Below, in pieces: positions 1 to 8,938 of a stretch of DNA of 64,000 bases (the first letter of the stretch is position 1; each line of letters opens with the position of its first letter). The DNA comes from DAIDKA01 sp049792815 (GTDB lineage: Bacteria; Pseudomonadota; Gammaproteobacteria; Steroidobacterales; Steroidobacteraceae): assembly GCA_049792815.1 (NCBI GenBank), contig JBARBG010000057.1:1-64000 (forward strand). Direction: 5' to 3'. The notes under the pieces were generated by a model that had not been told where the DNA came from, made no database searches, and saw only the letters and a program-made list of their open reading frames with translations. A program made the position numbers and the translations under genes.

Positions 1-1
1 G

Positions 2-190
2 CTGACCCAGCGCCCGGGTCATCAGTATTACTTCGAGCTGGCTAACGGGCAGCTGTGGGAGTCTACGGATACCCAACCTGAATTATTCCTGAGCCCACAT
101 GAGACTGTGACCATCCGGGCCGGAGTCATGGGCGCATTCTTTCTGAAAACCCAGGAAGGCAATTCGATTCGGGTTCATCGATTGCGCTAG
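2..190 (+). CDS. C-terminal end of an unrecognised protein (truncated by window)
   Basis: An open frame enters from the left edge and ends at TAG 188-190, leaving 62 residues. The visible tail has a Tyr/Phe-rich strand (HQYYFEL), then a pattern of short beta strands (VTIRAGVMGAFFL) and a basic end (IRVHRLR). This resembles the C-terminus of small beta-rich proteobacterial proteins of unknown function, but I cannot name a family. The rest of the gene lies outside the window. Calling it coding rests on the sensible amino-acid composition and the stop 35 bases before the next gene. Confidence 0.55.
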   Translation: MTQRPGHQYYFELANGQLWESTDTQPELFLSPHETVTIRAGVMGAFFLKTQEGNSIRVHRLR

Positions 191-225
191 TCTGTCACGG
201 CATGATCAATAGAGTTGGGGGCACC

Positions 226-1302
226 ATGGCGAAAAAGAAATACGTACCTGAACGCCGTCAGTTTCTGGAGGGCATGGCGTTTAGTGCCGGGGCGTTGGCG
301 TTTCTGTCGGCGGGAGCCACCCGCAGCGTGCGAGCGCAGTCATCGCCCTCTTCGGCTCCCCCAACGCGGCCGGGTCTGTCAATTCCACCGGCGCCAAAAG
401 TCGCGCAGCCGCCGCCCTTGAAGGACGTGGCCGGCAAGACGGCCTACATCACCGCCTCATCGGATGGCATTGGTTTGGGTATCGCGAGAGCCTGTTCGAA
501 CGCCGGCATGAAGGTTGTCATCGGCTACCGCAACGAGGCGCGACTGGCGCAGGCCCTGCCGCTGTTCAAGCCGGGCAATGCCGGCGTCCACGCCATCAAG
601 CACGACGTCACCGATCGTGAGGGCTGGACACGACTGCTCGAGGAGATCAAGGGCAAGTTCGGCAATCTGCACCTCCTGGTCAACAATGCCGGCGCGAAGA
701 CGCTGGCGCAGGCCAGCCTCGCCAAGGCCGAGGACTGGGACAACGCCGTCGCCGTGAATTTCACCGCCATCTACAACGGCGTCGCCGCCTGCCTGCCGCA
801 CTTCAAGGCGCATGGGGAAGGTGCGCATATCGTGTGCACGGCATCGATGAGCGGCGTGGTCCCCGGCGTACTGGCCGGCGTCTACACCGCGACCAAGATT
901 GCGGCGGTGGGCATGATGGAAGCGCTGCGGGTCGAGCTCGAGGGCACCAACATCGGAACTTCCGCGTTCTGTCCGGGCGGGGTGATGACGGACAACCGTC
1001 CCGAAAGCATGCGCAAGCCGCCACCGCCGGGCGCGCCGCCGCGGCGTCCCAACATCATGATGGATCCCCTCGAGGCGGGAGAACGGGTGTTGAACGGCGT
1101 GCGCAACAACGACCTGTTCATCTTCAGTCATCCCGAGTTCAAGGATGGCATGCAGGAGCGCTTCGACGCCTTCATGGCCTCAGTGCCCGATGAGATACCG
1201 CCGCCGGATCGTGCGCGGGTGGAACAGATCCTCGCGCACTGCCCTATCTATCCGCTCGAAACCGAACACCGCAAGCTCAGGCGAGCGTCGTATCGGACCT
1301 GA
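226..1302 (+). CDS. SDR-family oxidoreductase with Tat signal peptide
   Basis: A 358-residue classical short-chain dehydrogenase/reductase. After the leader a Rossmann fold opens with a glycine motif (ASSDGIGLGIA), followed by the structural NNAG motif and a catalytic Ser plus Tyr-x-x-x-Lys (YTATK). The N-terminus carries a twin-arginine motif (RRQFLEG) and a hydrophobic stretch ending in an Ala-rich cleavage region (VRAQ), so the folded protein is probably exported with bound NAD(P). I chose the ATG at 226 over the in-frame ATG at 202 because a G-rich ribosome-binding stretch precedes it. The substrate is unknown. The 3' end overlaps the convergent RND pump gene by 26 bases. Confidence 0.85.
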   Translation: MAKKKYVPERRQFLEGMAFSAGALAFLSAGATRSVRAQSSPSSAPPTRPGLSIPPAPKVAQPPPLKDVAGKTAYITASSDGIGLGIARACSNAGMKVVIGYRNEARLAQALPLFKPGNAGVHAIKHDVTDREGWTRLLEEIKGKFGNLHLLVNNAGAKTLAQASLAKAEDWDNAVAVNFTAIYNGVAACLPHFKAHGEGAHIVCTASMSGVVPGVLAGVYTATKIAAVGMMEALRVELEGTNIGTSAFCPGGVMTDNRPESMRKPPPPGAPPRRPNIMMDPLEAGERVLNGVRNNDLFIFSHPEFKDGMQERFDAFMASVPDEIPPPDRARVEQILAHCPIYPLETEHRKLRRASYRT

Positions 1303-4300
1303 GGAGCGCGGGCGGGGGTATCCTGATGAAATGCCGGGCCAGCGCCGGCAGCACGAACAGGTTGAGAACGGTCGAGGAGACCAGGCCACCCAGCACCGTG
1401 ACCGCCATGGGTCCCTCGATCTCCTGGCCCGGGAGGTTCATCCCGAAGGCAAGGGGCGCGAGGCCCAGCGCCGTGACGACAGCCGTCATGAGTATGGGCA
1501 CCAGACGCTCATTGGCGCCGCGTATCACCGTCTCGGTGTTCCACGTAGCCCCTTCGACCGCGACCAGGTGCTCATAGTGGGCCAGCTGCAGGATGGCATT
1601 GCGTGCACTCACGCCGAACACCGTCACCAGGCCCACGACGGTGCCCAGCGACAATCCGATTCCGGTGGCCGCGATCACCGCCACGCTGCCGACCAGGGCG
1701 AAAGGTAGATTCGCCAGCACCAGGTAGCTGTTGGCGCGCCAGCGGAACGACACGAACAGGATCATGCCGATCAGGACCAGCGCCAGCCCTGAGTACAGCA
1801 GCAGTTCATTACGCGTCTCACTCTCCTCCTGCGCGGCACCGGTGAATTCCGTATAGACACCGGTTGGCAGCACGACGTTTGCCGCAATCGCCTGCCGGGC
1901 TCGCGCCACGACATCCTGCAGCGCGGCGCCATTCACATTGAAGGTCACGCTGATGCGGCGCTGGCCGCCGTCATGCTCGATGCTGTAACGGTCCTGGGTG
2001 GCCAGAATGCGCGCCACCTGCGAAAGCGGCACCGGCCCCGTCGGACCGTTGATCATGAGCTGCCCCAGTTGCGCCGGTTGCTGGCGCAGCGCATCGGGGA
2101 GCAGAACCACGGCGTCGACGGTTCGGGTGCCGCTGAAAGTCTGCCCCACTGTGGCGCCGGAGTAGGCCATCTCGATGGTGTCGAGCACATCCTGCGCCTT
2201 GAGCCCGCTCGCCAGCAGCGCATCGGGACGCAGCTGGATGGCCAAGGTCGGCGTGCCGCTCTGCCGCTTGAACTGCAGGTCCACGATGCCAGGTATCCTG
2301 CCCAGCGCCGCCACGATGCGGTCGCCGGTGGCATCAAGATCGTCGAGGTTGTCCCCGAATACCTTGATGGCCACCTGTGCGGTCTCGCCGCTCAAACTCT
2401 CACTGATTCGGTCCCCCAGGAACGTAACCACCTCGCTCTGCAGCCCGAGGTAATGAGTGAGGATGCCGCGCAATGCGTCCTGCGCGGCACCCTGGTCGAC
2501 GTCACTGTCGGCTTTGAGCTCGACATGGAACTCGGTGCGATGCGGGCCCCAGGTGTCCTCCCCGAGCTCGGCGCGGCCCACCTGCTGCTCGACAGTGGCA
2601 ACATAGGGCAGCGCCAGTATTTCAGCGCTGATGCGCTTGCCCACATCCAGCATGGCCGCGAGCGAGGTCCCCGGGATCGAGCTCGACACCTGGATCACGA
2701 AATGCCCTTCGCGAAAATCCGGCATGAACGTGCCACCCAGAAATGGCAACGCGGCACCGGCCGCCACCACGCACACCACGAGCACGGCCAGCGTGGCCTT
2801 GAAATGAACGGCCACGCCATGCACGGCACTGCTTTGCCGCGCCTTCAGCCACCGCAGCCAGCCGGCGTCGGTGTGCGCCTCGCGGCCGCGCAACAGCAGC
2901 GCGCACAGCGCCGGTGTGGCGGTCACCGCCACCACCAGCGATGCGATCACCGCGAATATGAACGCGAGCGCCAGGGGTCCGACGAAGTGCCCCTGCACGC
3001 TTGAGGTGAAGATCTCCGGCAAGAACACCGCGATCACGACCAGGGTCGCGTAGATGACGGGTCCGCGCACTTCCAGCGCCGCTTCCCGGATGACGTCCAG
3101 GCGGGCCTGGGGCTGCGGCAGCAGTTTGTTCTCACGCAACCGGCGCATGATGTTTTCGATGCCGATGATGGCGTCATCCACCAGCACCCCCAGGGCCACG
3201 GCGAAACCGCCGAGCGTCATGGTATTGAGGGTGAGTCCCATCCGGTCGAGCACGGCAATGGCCGCGAGCAGGGACAGCGGAATGGCGGTAAAGGCGATCA
3301 GCGCGGCGCGGATATCGCGCAGGAACAGGTACAGGACGATGAATATCAGCACCCCTGCGATGAGCAGCGACTGGCGCAACGTGCCCAGCGCGCGTTCGAC
3401 GAAGTTCGCCGGGCGCTGCAGTCCGGGGTAGACCGTGATGCCCTGGGCATTCAGGGCCGGCTTCAAGGCATCCAGCGCCTGCTCCACGGCCAGCGTCGTC
3501 GCCAGTGTGTTGGCGCCATACTGGCTGGCGAGGGACAGCAGGATGCCCGGCCGGCCCATGATGAGCGCATCGCCCGAACGCAGGGCCGGCGCGATTTTCA
3601 CCTCAGCAATGTCGCCGAGACGCACTGGAACCCCACCGCGCACGGTGACCACGGCCTTGCCCAACGTTGCCGTATCGGGCGCGGGAATGGGCGACTGCAT
3701 CAGCACGCGCTGGTTGGCGGTATCGATGAAGCCCGCGCCCCTAAGCGGCAACGCCGCGCGCGCGGCATCGGCAACATCGTTAAGCGTGATGCCGAAGCTC
3801 GTCAGGCGGCGCATGTCCGGTTGAATCTGGATTTGCCGCACATTGCCGCCGAATACGATCACATGCGCCACGCCGGGCACGGCCAAGAGGCGTGGCTTGA
3901 TCACCCAGTCCGCTGTGTCGCGCAGGGCATAGGCATCCACTTTGTCCGATACCAGCCCGATCTTGAGCAGGTCCATGGTGCTTGAGACCAGCGGCGAGAG
4001 TTTGGGGACTCCGACTCCCGCGGGCAGGCTGCTGCCGATTTCGGACAAGCGTTCGGAGATCCCCTGGCGGGCGATGTGCAGGTCAATGTTGTCGGCGAAG
4101 GTGATGGTCACCACCGACAGCCCCGGGATGGACTCGGAGCGCAAGGTCGCCAGGCCCGAGGCGCCGTTGACGGCATTCTCGACCGGTTTGGTGACCAGTT
4201 CCTCGACCTGCTGCGGCGAGAATCCGGGTGCCTCGGTCTGGATATCCACCTGCGAGGGAACGAACTCCGGAAACACATCCAGCGGTGCGTTACGCGCGCC

Positions 4301-4393
4301 CCAGCACCCCAGCACCAGCGCCAGCACCGTCAGCGCGGTCACCGCTCCATAGCGGCGTACGCACAATGCAATGATGCTGCGCATCGGCGTCAA
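1277..4393 (-). CDS. RND efflux pump, CusA/CzcA-like inner membrane subunit
   Basis: A 1038-residue resistance-nodulation-division permease, the usual length, with the two-fold repeated layout: N-terminal helix, large periplasmic porter domain, helices 2-6, second porter domain, helices 8-12. The start (APLDVFPEF, then VDIQTEAPG) is that of the heavy-metal branch. The TM4 motif reads ALGVLVDDAIIGIENI, which is neither the CzcA-type DFG motif nor the CusA type I know, so the substrate should not be assumed to be a particular metal. It is the last gene of a leftward operon and its ATG overlaps the adaptor stop by 4 bases. It probably exchanges protons for substrate in a TolC-adaptor-pump complex. 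Confidence 0.88.
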   Translation of the reverse strand: MTPMRSIIALCVRRYGAVTALTVLALVLGCWGARNAPLDVFPEFVPSQVDIQTEAPGFSPQQVEELVTKPVENAVNGASGLATLRSESIPGLSVVTITFADNIDLHIARQGISERLSEIGSSLPAGVGVPKLSPLVSSTMDLLKIGLVSDKVDAYALRDTADWVIKPRLLAVPGVAHVIVFGGNVRQIQIQPDMRRLTSFGITLNDVADAARAALPLRGAGFIDTANQRVLMQSPIPAPDTATLGKAVVTVRGGVPVRLGDIAEVKIAPALRSGDALIMGRPGILLSLASQYGANTLATTLAVEQALDALKPALNAQGITVYPGLQRPANFVERALGTLRQSLLIAGVLIFIVLYLFLRDIRAALIAFTAIPLSLLAAIAVLDRMGLTLNTMTLGGFAVALGVLVDDAIIGIENIMRRLRENKLLPQPQARLDVIREAALEVRGPVIYATLVVIAVFLPEIFTSSVQGHFVGPLALAFIFAVIASLVVAVTATPALCALLLRGREAHTDAGWLRWLKARQSSAVHGVAVHFKATLAVLVVCVVAAGAALPFLGGTFMPDFREGHFVIQVSSSIPGTSLAAMLDVGKRISAEILALPYVATVEQQVGRAELGEDTWGPHRTEFHVELKADSDVDQGAAQDALRGILTHYLGLQSEVVTFLGDRISESLSGETAQVAIKVFGDNLDDLDATGDRIVAALGRIPGIVDLQFKRQSGTPTLAIQLRPDALLASGLKAQDVLDTIEMAYSGATVGQTFSGTRTVDAVVLLPDALRQQPAQLGQLMINGPTGPVPLSQVARILATQDRYSIEHDGGQRRISVTFNVNGAALQDVVARARQAIAANVVLPTGVYTEFTGAAQEESETRNELLLYSGLALVLIGMILFVSFRWRANSYLVLANLPFALVGSVAVIAATGIGLSLGTVVGLVTVFGVSARNAILQLAHYEHLVAVEGATWNTETVIRGANERLVPILMTAVVTALGLAPLAFGMNLPGQEIEGPMAVTVLGGLVSSTVLNLFVLPALARHFIRIPPPALLRSDTTLA

Positions 4394-5367
4394 TCCGCCT
4401 CGGTGCTGGGATTGGTTTCACGCGCCAGCAGCAGTCCCGCCTGCGCCGTCACCACCTTGTCGCCCGCTGCAATACCCTGGGTCACGAAATAGGCCGTGGC
4501 GACCGGTTTGTCGGTGACGATCTCACGGCGCACGTAGTGATCCGGTTTGTCCTGCACATAGCACCAGTACTTGCCGTCACTGATCACCAGGGCTGCCGCG
4601 GGTACTGTCACGCCGCGCTGCGCGGCTTCAGTTCCGGGGGCCCACACCAGCAGTCTTTCGCCTTCCCCCGCATCACTCATCCTGAGTACGCCAAAGAAGC
4701 TGCGTCCCGGCAGACTCGGGTCCGCCGGCGCGCTCCACAGCGGATGCACATTCCAGGACTGGGTCTGCTGTGCCGTATCCAGGCGGGCGACACGCAGTGT
4801 GGGCGGTGCAACGCCCTGGATCACACCCAATGGAAAGGATGCCCGCAGCAGCTTCACTTTGCCGCTGGCCAGATCCTGCAGCAGTGGCGTCGCCGCGATG
4901 CCGCCCGGAATGCCCTCGCCAATCACCGTCGCGAGGCGGCGCTGGGCAAGTTCCAGTGCAGCGTTATCACTGGCCGCCTGGCGGGTGGCGTTTTCCACGG
5001 TGTCGGCGGCCATCGCGCCAGGGGTGCCGGCGAGGCGCTGGGCCCGCGCAGCCACCGCGCGGCTTTGATCTGCGGCGGCCCGCGCTGTCGCCAGTTCGGC
5101 GACCGCAGTGGCGATACTGTCGTGTGGGATGACGACCCCGTAGCCGGCGATCTCCGGGGTGTAGTCGAAGGACTTGACAGCCTCGGTGACGATGCCCAGC
5201 TTCTGCACCTGTTCGGCGGACAGGCTTACTCCCTCCGCGGCGGCCTTGGCCGGCTCGTCCGCTGCGTCCGGGGCGGTGCGATGGCAAGCGGCAATGCCCA
5301 GCATTCCCAGTCCCAGAAACAGCAGCCGCGCCGCCAGCGCGCGGCGCCTATACAAATGAGTAGTCAA
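4390..5367 (-). CDS. RND efflux periplasmic adaptor (membrane fusion lipoprotein)
   Basis: A 325-residue membrane fusion protein. The signal sequence ends in a lipobox (GIAAC, Cys 28), so it is likely anchored by lipid to the inner membrane. Next come a barrel segment (IAGYGVVIPHDSIATAV), a short Ala/Arg-rich coiled-coil hairpin (residues about 90-150) and a C-terminal domain ending with GDKVVTAQAGLLL, typical of CusB/CzcB-like adaptors. No His- or Met-rich metal-binding extension is present. It lies 3 bases after the outer-membrane gene and overlaps the pump gene by ATGA, which implies translational coupling. Confidence 0.85.
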   Translation of the reverse strand: MTTHLYRRRALAARLLFLGLGMLGIAACHRTAPDAADEPAKAAAEGVSLSAEQVQKLGIVTEAVKSFDYTPEIAGYGVVIPHDSIATAVAELATARAAADQSRAVAARAQRLAGTPGAMAADTVENATRQAASDNAALELAQRRLATVIGEGIPGGIAATPLLQDLASGKVKLLRASFPLGVIQGVAPPTLRVARLDTAQQTQSWNVHPLWSAPADPSLPGRSFFGVLRMSDAGEGERLLVWAPGTEAAQRGVTVPAAALVISDGKYWCYVQDKPDHYVRREIVTDKPVATAYFVTQGIAAGDKVVTAQAGLLLARETNPSTEAD

Positions 5368-5370
5368 GGT

Positions 5371-6771
5371 TCACTCCTGAAGCGTCCAGCCCCCGCCCAG
5401 CGACTTGCAAAGGGCGACCAGGGCGTGCAGACGCGCGAGTTTGTACTGGCTGTACTGATCGCGTGCGGCATACAGGGTGCGCTGCGCTTCGAGTACGGTG
5501 AGAAAATCGCCGGCACCCTGGCGATAGCGAAGCTGCGCTCCGTCAAAGGCCTGCTGGCTCTGCGCCAGGTTTTCATTCTGGAAGCCGCGCGCCGCATCCA
5601 GGTTGTGCAGGGCCGAGAGTGAGTTCTCGACGTCAACCAGGGACGCGAGTATGGCCTTGCGGTAGGCGGCCAGCAGTTCCTCGTCCCGGGCGCGTGATTC
5701 GTCGCGCAGCGCGCGCAGCCTGCCGCCATCGAAAATGCTTTGCGTCAGCCCCACGCCGAGATTCAGTGCCGGGCCGGTGCCGGACAGGGTCAGGACGGCC
5801 GCGCTCATGGCCGGATTCTGCACACCGCCCGCGGCAGTCAGGGTCAGGGTCGGCAACAGCGCGGCGCGCGCCGCGACCAGGTTGGCATCTGCGGCACGCA
5901 GATTGGCCTCGGCTAGGTAAATGTCGGGGCGCCGGGTCAGCAACTGCGCCGGCAGCCCCGGTGCCACCTGCGGTTCAGCGAGTGGATCCAGCGTCGCGCC
6001 CGCAACTTGGAATTGTTCAGGCTGTTGGCCCACCAGCAGGGCCAGAGCCGTCAGCGCTTCGGACTCGCGCTGTTTCAGCTCCGGTATCGCCAGTTGCGCA
6101 GACGCCAGCACGGTGCGCTGCGTGGCAAGCTGCACCGGATCGGCCGCACCGGCATTGAAGCGCGCCTGGACCGCCTCCAACAGTGAGCGCGCGGCATCCA
6201 GGTTCGACTGCGCAATCTGCAGCCGCTCCCGCAGCGACAGCAACTCGAAGTAGCCGTCCGCCACGGCGGCCGACGTCGTCAGTGCAAGGGTCTCCTGGTC
6301 GGCGCGCGCTGCGGCGCCCAAAAAGCGCGCGGCATTGGCCGTCGCCCGGTTCTTGCCCCAGAAATCGACTTCGTAGCTGGTGGACAGTAGCGCCGACCAG
6401 TCAAGTTCATGCGCGCTGCCCTGGGAGGAATGCCCCGCCAGAAAATTGCCATTGCCGTCGGCAGCGACGGCCGGCAGGAGCGCGGCACCGGCCTGGCGCG
6501 AGCGCGCATCCGCCTGGATCAGCCGTGCTCGGGCGGCCGCGAGGTCCAGGTTTGAGCCCGCCGCCCGGGCGATGAGCCCATCAAGTTCGGCGCTGCCGAA
6601 GCCGTGGTACCAGTCGCCGGATGGCCAGGCTGCTGCGGCGCCGGATACCTCATTCTGAAACGCCGCGGGCACCTCGGGAGCAGCCGCCTGCGGCGGTTGC
6701 AGTGCGCAGCCACTGCAGGCCAGCCCCACTGCAGCGCACACCACGGCGAGGTTATTGCCACCTCGAAACAT
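5371..6771 (-). CDS. TolC/NodT-family outer membrane efflux lipoprotein
   Basis: A 466-residue outer-membrane channel subunit of the NodT type. The leader ends in a lipobox (ACSGC, Cys 22). The two OEP repeats follow, each with long amphipathic helices (for example LDLAAARARLIQADAR and LRAADANLVAARAALLPTLTL) and the typical end LVALCKSLGGGW. It is the first gene of the efflux operon, divergent from the two-component regulator across about 100 bases. Together the three operon proteins make a complete tripartite exporter. Confidence 0.88.
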   Translation of the reverse strand: MFRGGNNLAVVCAAVGLACSGCALQPPQAAAPEVPAAFQNEVSGAAAAWPSGDWYHGFGSAELDGLIARAAGSNLDLAAARARLIQADARSRQAGAALLPAVAADGNGNFLAGHSSQGSAHELDWSALLSTSYEVDFWGKNRATANAARFLGAAARADQETLALTTSAAVADGYFELLSLRERLQIAQSNLDAARSLLEAVQARFNAGAADPVQLATQRTVLASAQLAIPELKQRESEALTALALLVGQQPEQFQVAGATLDPLAEPQVAPGLPAQLLTRRPDIYLAEANLRAADANLVAARAALLPTLTLTAAGGVQNPAMSAAVLTLSGTGPALNLGVGLTQSIFDGGRLRALRDESRARDEELLAAYRKAILASLVDVENSLSALHNLDAARGFQNENLAQSQQAFDGAQLRYRQGAGDFLTVLEAQRTLYAARDQYSQYKLARLHALVALCKSLGGGWTLQE

Positions 6772-6846
6772 TCCCGACCCAGTCTTTCATTTGGAACGAG
6801 GCTAGCAAGACCTTGGCACTTTGAAGTGTACAAGTTTGTAAACCCT

Positions 6847-6861
6847 CGGCAGGATCTGCCG
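6847..6861. promoter_or_regulatory. Short inverted repeat in the leader of the response regulator
   Basis: CGGCAG-GAT-CTGCCG is a perfect six-base inverted repeat with a three-base centre, 12 bases before the regulator start codon. It could be a dimeric operator site (autoregulation) or a small mRNA hairpin that limits translation; no clear Shine-Dalgarno lies between it and the ATG. Confidence 0.35.
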
Positions 6862-6873
6862 ATACACTTGGGA

Positions 6874-7542
6874 ATGCGACTCTTGCTGACCGAGGATGAC
6901 GTTGAGCTGGCGCAGTCCCTGATCGAACGCTTCCGCGATCAGGGGTATGACGTCGTGCACGTCGCCGATGGCATCCAGGGTCTGAAGCAAGCCACGGATC
7001 AGGACTTTGACGCCATCATTGTCGATCGCATGCTTCCGGGCATGGACGGCCTGGAGCTGGTCAAGGCCGTGCGTCACCACAAGGCGACGCCGATCATTTA
7101 TCTCACCACCATGAGCGGCATCGACGATCGCGTGCGCGGCCTCGAGGCCGGCGGTGATGATTATCTGATCAAGCCGTTCGCCTTCGAGGAACTGCTGGCC
7201 AGGATCCGTGTCATGACGCGGCGCCAGGCGCCGGTCTCCTCCCGGCTCTTCGCCGGATCCATTGAGATGGATCTGGTTCAGCGCACCGTGACGCGGCATG
7301 GTCGACCGGTTGAGCTCCTGCCGCAGGAGTTCCTGCTGCTGGAATACCTGTTGCGCAACGTGGACCGGGCGGTGACTCGCAAGATGCTGCTCGAGAATGT
7401 CTGGGGCATTCACTTCGATCCCAACACCAGTGTCGTCGAGAGCCACATCAGCAGGCTGCGCGCGCGACTCAATGCCCACTGCGACATCGATGCCATTCAG
7501 ACGGTGCGCGGTACCGGATATCGCCTGCTTGCGTCCAATTAG
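6874..7542 (+). CDS. OmpR/PhoB-family response regulator
   Basis: A 222-residue two-domain regulator. The receiver domain shows the acidic pair Asp8-Asp9, the phospho-acceptor Asp51 (IIVDRMLPGMDG) and the conserved Lys in LIKPF. The C-terminal winged helix has the usual ending (VVESHISRLRARL, TVRGTGYRL). The frame is open further upstream, but MRLLLTEDD at 6874 is the natural start of the receiver fold. The kinase start lies inside its 3' end (14-base overlap). Its divergent position relative to the tolC-like gene makes the RND operon its likely target, as for CusR/CzcR-type regulators. Confidence 0.92.
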   Translation: MRLLLTEDDVELAQSLIERFRDQGYDVVHVADGIQGLKQATDQDFDAIIVDRMLPGMDGLELVKAVRHHKATPIIYLTTMSGIDDRVRGLEAGGDDYLIKPFAFEELLARIRVMTRRQAPVSSRLFAGSIEMDLVQRTVTRHGRPVELLPQEFLLLEYLLRNVDRAVTRKMLLENVWGIHFDPNTSVVESHISRLRARLNAHCDIDAIQTVRGTGYRLLASN

Positions 7543-8938
7543 AATCTTCAAGGCCGAATCGTTTCGCTTCGCCGCGCTGTTTGCGCTCGTGTTCCTCACG
7601 CTCACGGGCGTGCTCATCGGCACGGTACTGTGGATCGTGTCGGGAACCGAACGCGACACGCTGATCGAAGCCAACGAGAGCGACATCGCAACCGTGGCCA
7701 ACGGGCTGCACTCGGAAGGGATCGCCGAGGCCATCGAGGTGGTGCAGCAACGGCTGGGCCCGCCCACGGCGGCGACCTTCACGCGTCATTTCAGGCCCGA
7801 TACCTACATGGTCATCGAAGACACACGCGGTCAGGTGCTCGCCGGCAATCTGCCCTTCGTCAACTGTACCGCGCGTCCTTTCATGCTGGCGCTACCGGTG
7901 CCCGGCGGCCATCACCACCCGCAGATGGTGCTGGGGCGCTGCGCCCCACTCACCGCCGCCACCCAGCTTTTTGTCGGGCGCGATACCTTCACCATGGATG
8001 CGACCCGCGAACGCATCCTGCATGCCTTCGCCTGGGTGGCCCTGGGCACCTGCGCTTTCGCCATACTCGCGGGGCTGTTCCTGGGCCGGCGCTTCATGGC
8101 CCAGGTCGATGCCATCACCCAGACCTGCGAGCGGGTGATCTCAGGAAAGCTGAATGAACGCATTCCCGTGCGCGGCCGCGGTGATGAATGGGACCGCCTG
8201 GCGCGCGCCATCAACGAGATGCTCGACCGCATCTCGTCATTGCTGGAAAACCTGCAGCAGGTGTCGAGCGATGTGGCGCACGATCTGCGCACCCCCTTGA
8301 CGCGGCTGCGAAACCGGCTGGAGGCCGCGCGTGAGAAGTCCACCGGCGTGGTGGATTATTCCGCGGCCATCACCAGCGCCCTCGAAGACACCGACAAGCT
8401 GCTGTCGATGTTTTCGGCCCTGCTGAGAATCTCCCAGATCGAGGCGGGAACCCGGGTGCACAGCTTCGCCCCGGTGGGACTTTCCGCAGTGCTCGAAAGG
8501 CTGTGTCAGCTGTACCTGCCCGTGGCCGAGGATTGCGGACATTCCCTGACGCGTGAACTTGAGCCGAACCTCACCATCCGCGGCGACGCGGAACTGCTCA
8601 CCCAGCTCTTCAGCAATCTCATTGAAAATGCCCTGCGGCACACCCCTGCGGGCACCCACATCCGGCTCATCGCAGCGGCCGTGAACGGGGACTGCGTGGC
8701 ATCCGTCGTCGACGACGGCCCCGGGGTGGCGCCTGAGGACCTTGGCAAGGTCACGCGCCGTTTCTATCGCGGTTCGAGTAGCCGCTCCACCGAGGGCCAT
8801 GGCCTGGGTTTGTCGCTGGTCGCGGCCATCGCACAGCTGCACGGTGCGAGACTGCAGCTCGCGGATGCCAGGCCTGGACTAAGAGCCGATCTGCTGTTTA
8901 AGGATGCCGACCAGGTCCTGATGCCCGACGCGCAATAG
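7529..8938 (+). CDS. Sensor histidine kinase, HAMP type
   Basis: A 469-residue membrane kinase. It has TM1 (residues about 14-37), a periplasmic sensor domain (about 38-165), TM2 (about 166-186), HAMP, a dimerisation domain with the phospho-accepting His251 (DVAHDLRTPLTRL) and a HATPase domain (NLIENALRHTP, VDDGPGVAP, GHGLGLSLV). I place the start at TTG 7529 because the only ATG in frame lies deep inside the regulator gene. The sensor domain carries a Cys (VNC), a His triplet (GGHHHP) and another Cys (GRC), which could bind a metal; that is only a hint. The 3' end overlaps the convergent methyltransferase gene by 60 bases. Confidence 0.88.
   Translation: MRPIRIFKAESFRFAALFALVFLTLTGVLIGTVLWIVSGTERDTLIEANESDIATVANGLHSEGIAEAIEVVQQRLGPPTAATFTRHFRPDTYMVIEDTRGQVLAGNLPFVNCTARPFMLALPVPGGHHHPQMVLGRCAPLTAATQLFVGRDTFTMDATRERILHAFAWVALGTCAFAILAGLFLGRRFMAQVDAITQTCERVISGKLNERIPVRGRGDEWDRLARAINEMLDRISSLLENLQQVSSDVAHDLRTPLTRLRNRLEAAREKSTGVVDYSAAITSALEDTDKLLSMFSALLRISQIEAGTRVHSFAPVGLSAVLERLCQLYLPVAEDCGHSLTRELEPNLTIRGDAELLTQLFSNLIENALRHTPAGTHIRLIAAAVNGDCVASVVDDGPGVAPEDLGKVTRRFYRGSSSRSTEGHGLGLSLVAAIAQLHGARLQLADARPGLRADLLFKDADQVLMPDAQ

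Noticed and set aside
1973..3004. Rightward 343-residue frame inside the RND pump gene
   Set aside because: Shadow of the pump gene, which is continuous and conserved over its full length.
6800..6846. Direct repeats resembling TGTACAAGTTTGTAAA as a response-regulator box
   Set aside because: The repeats are imperfect and too short to distinguish from chance without orthologous promoters.
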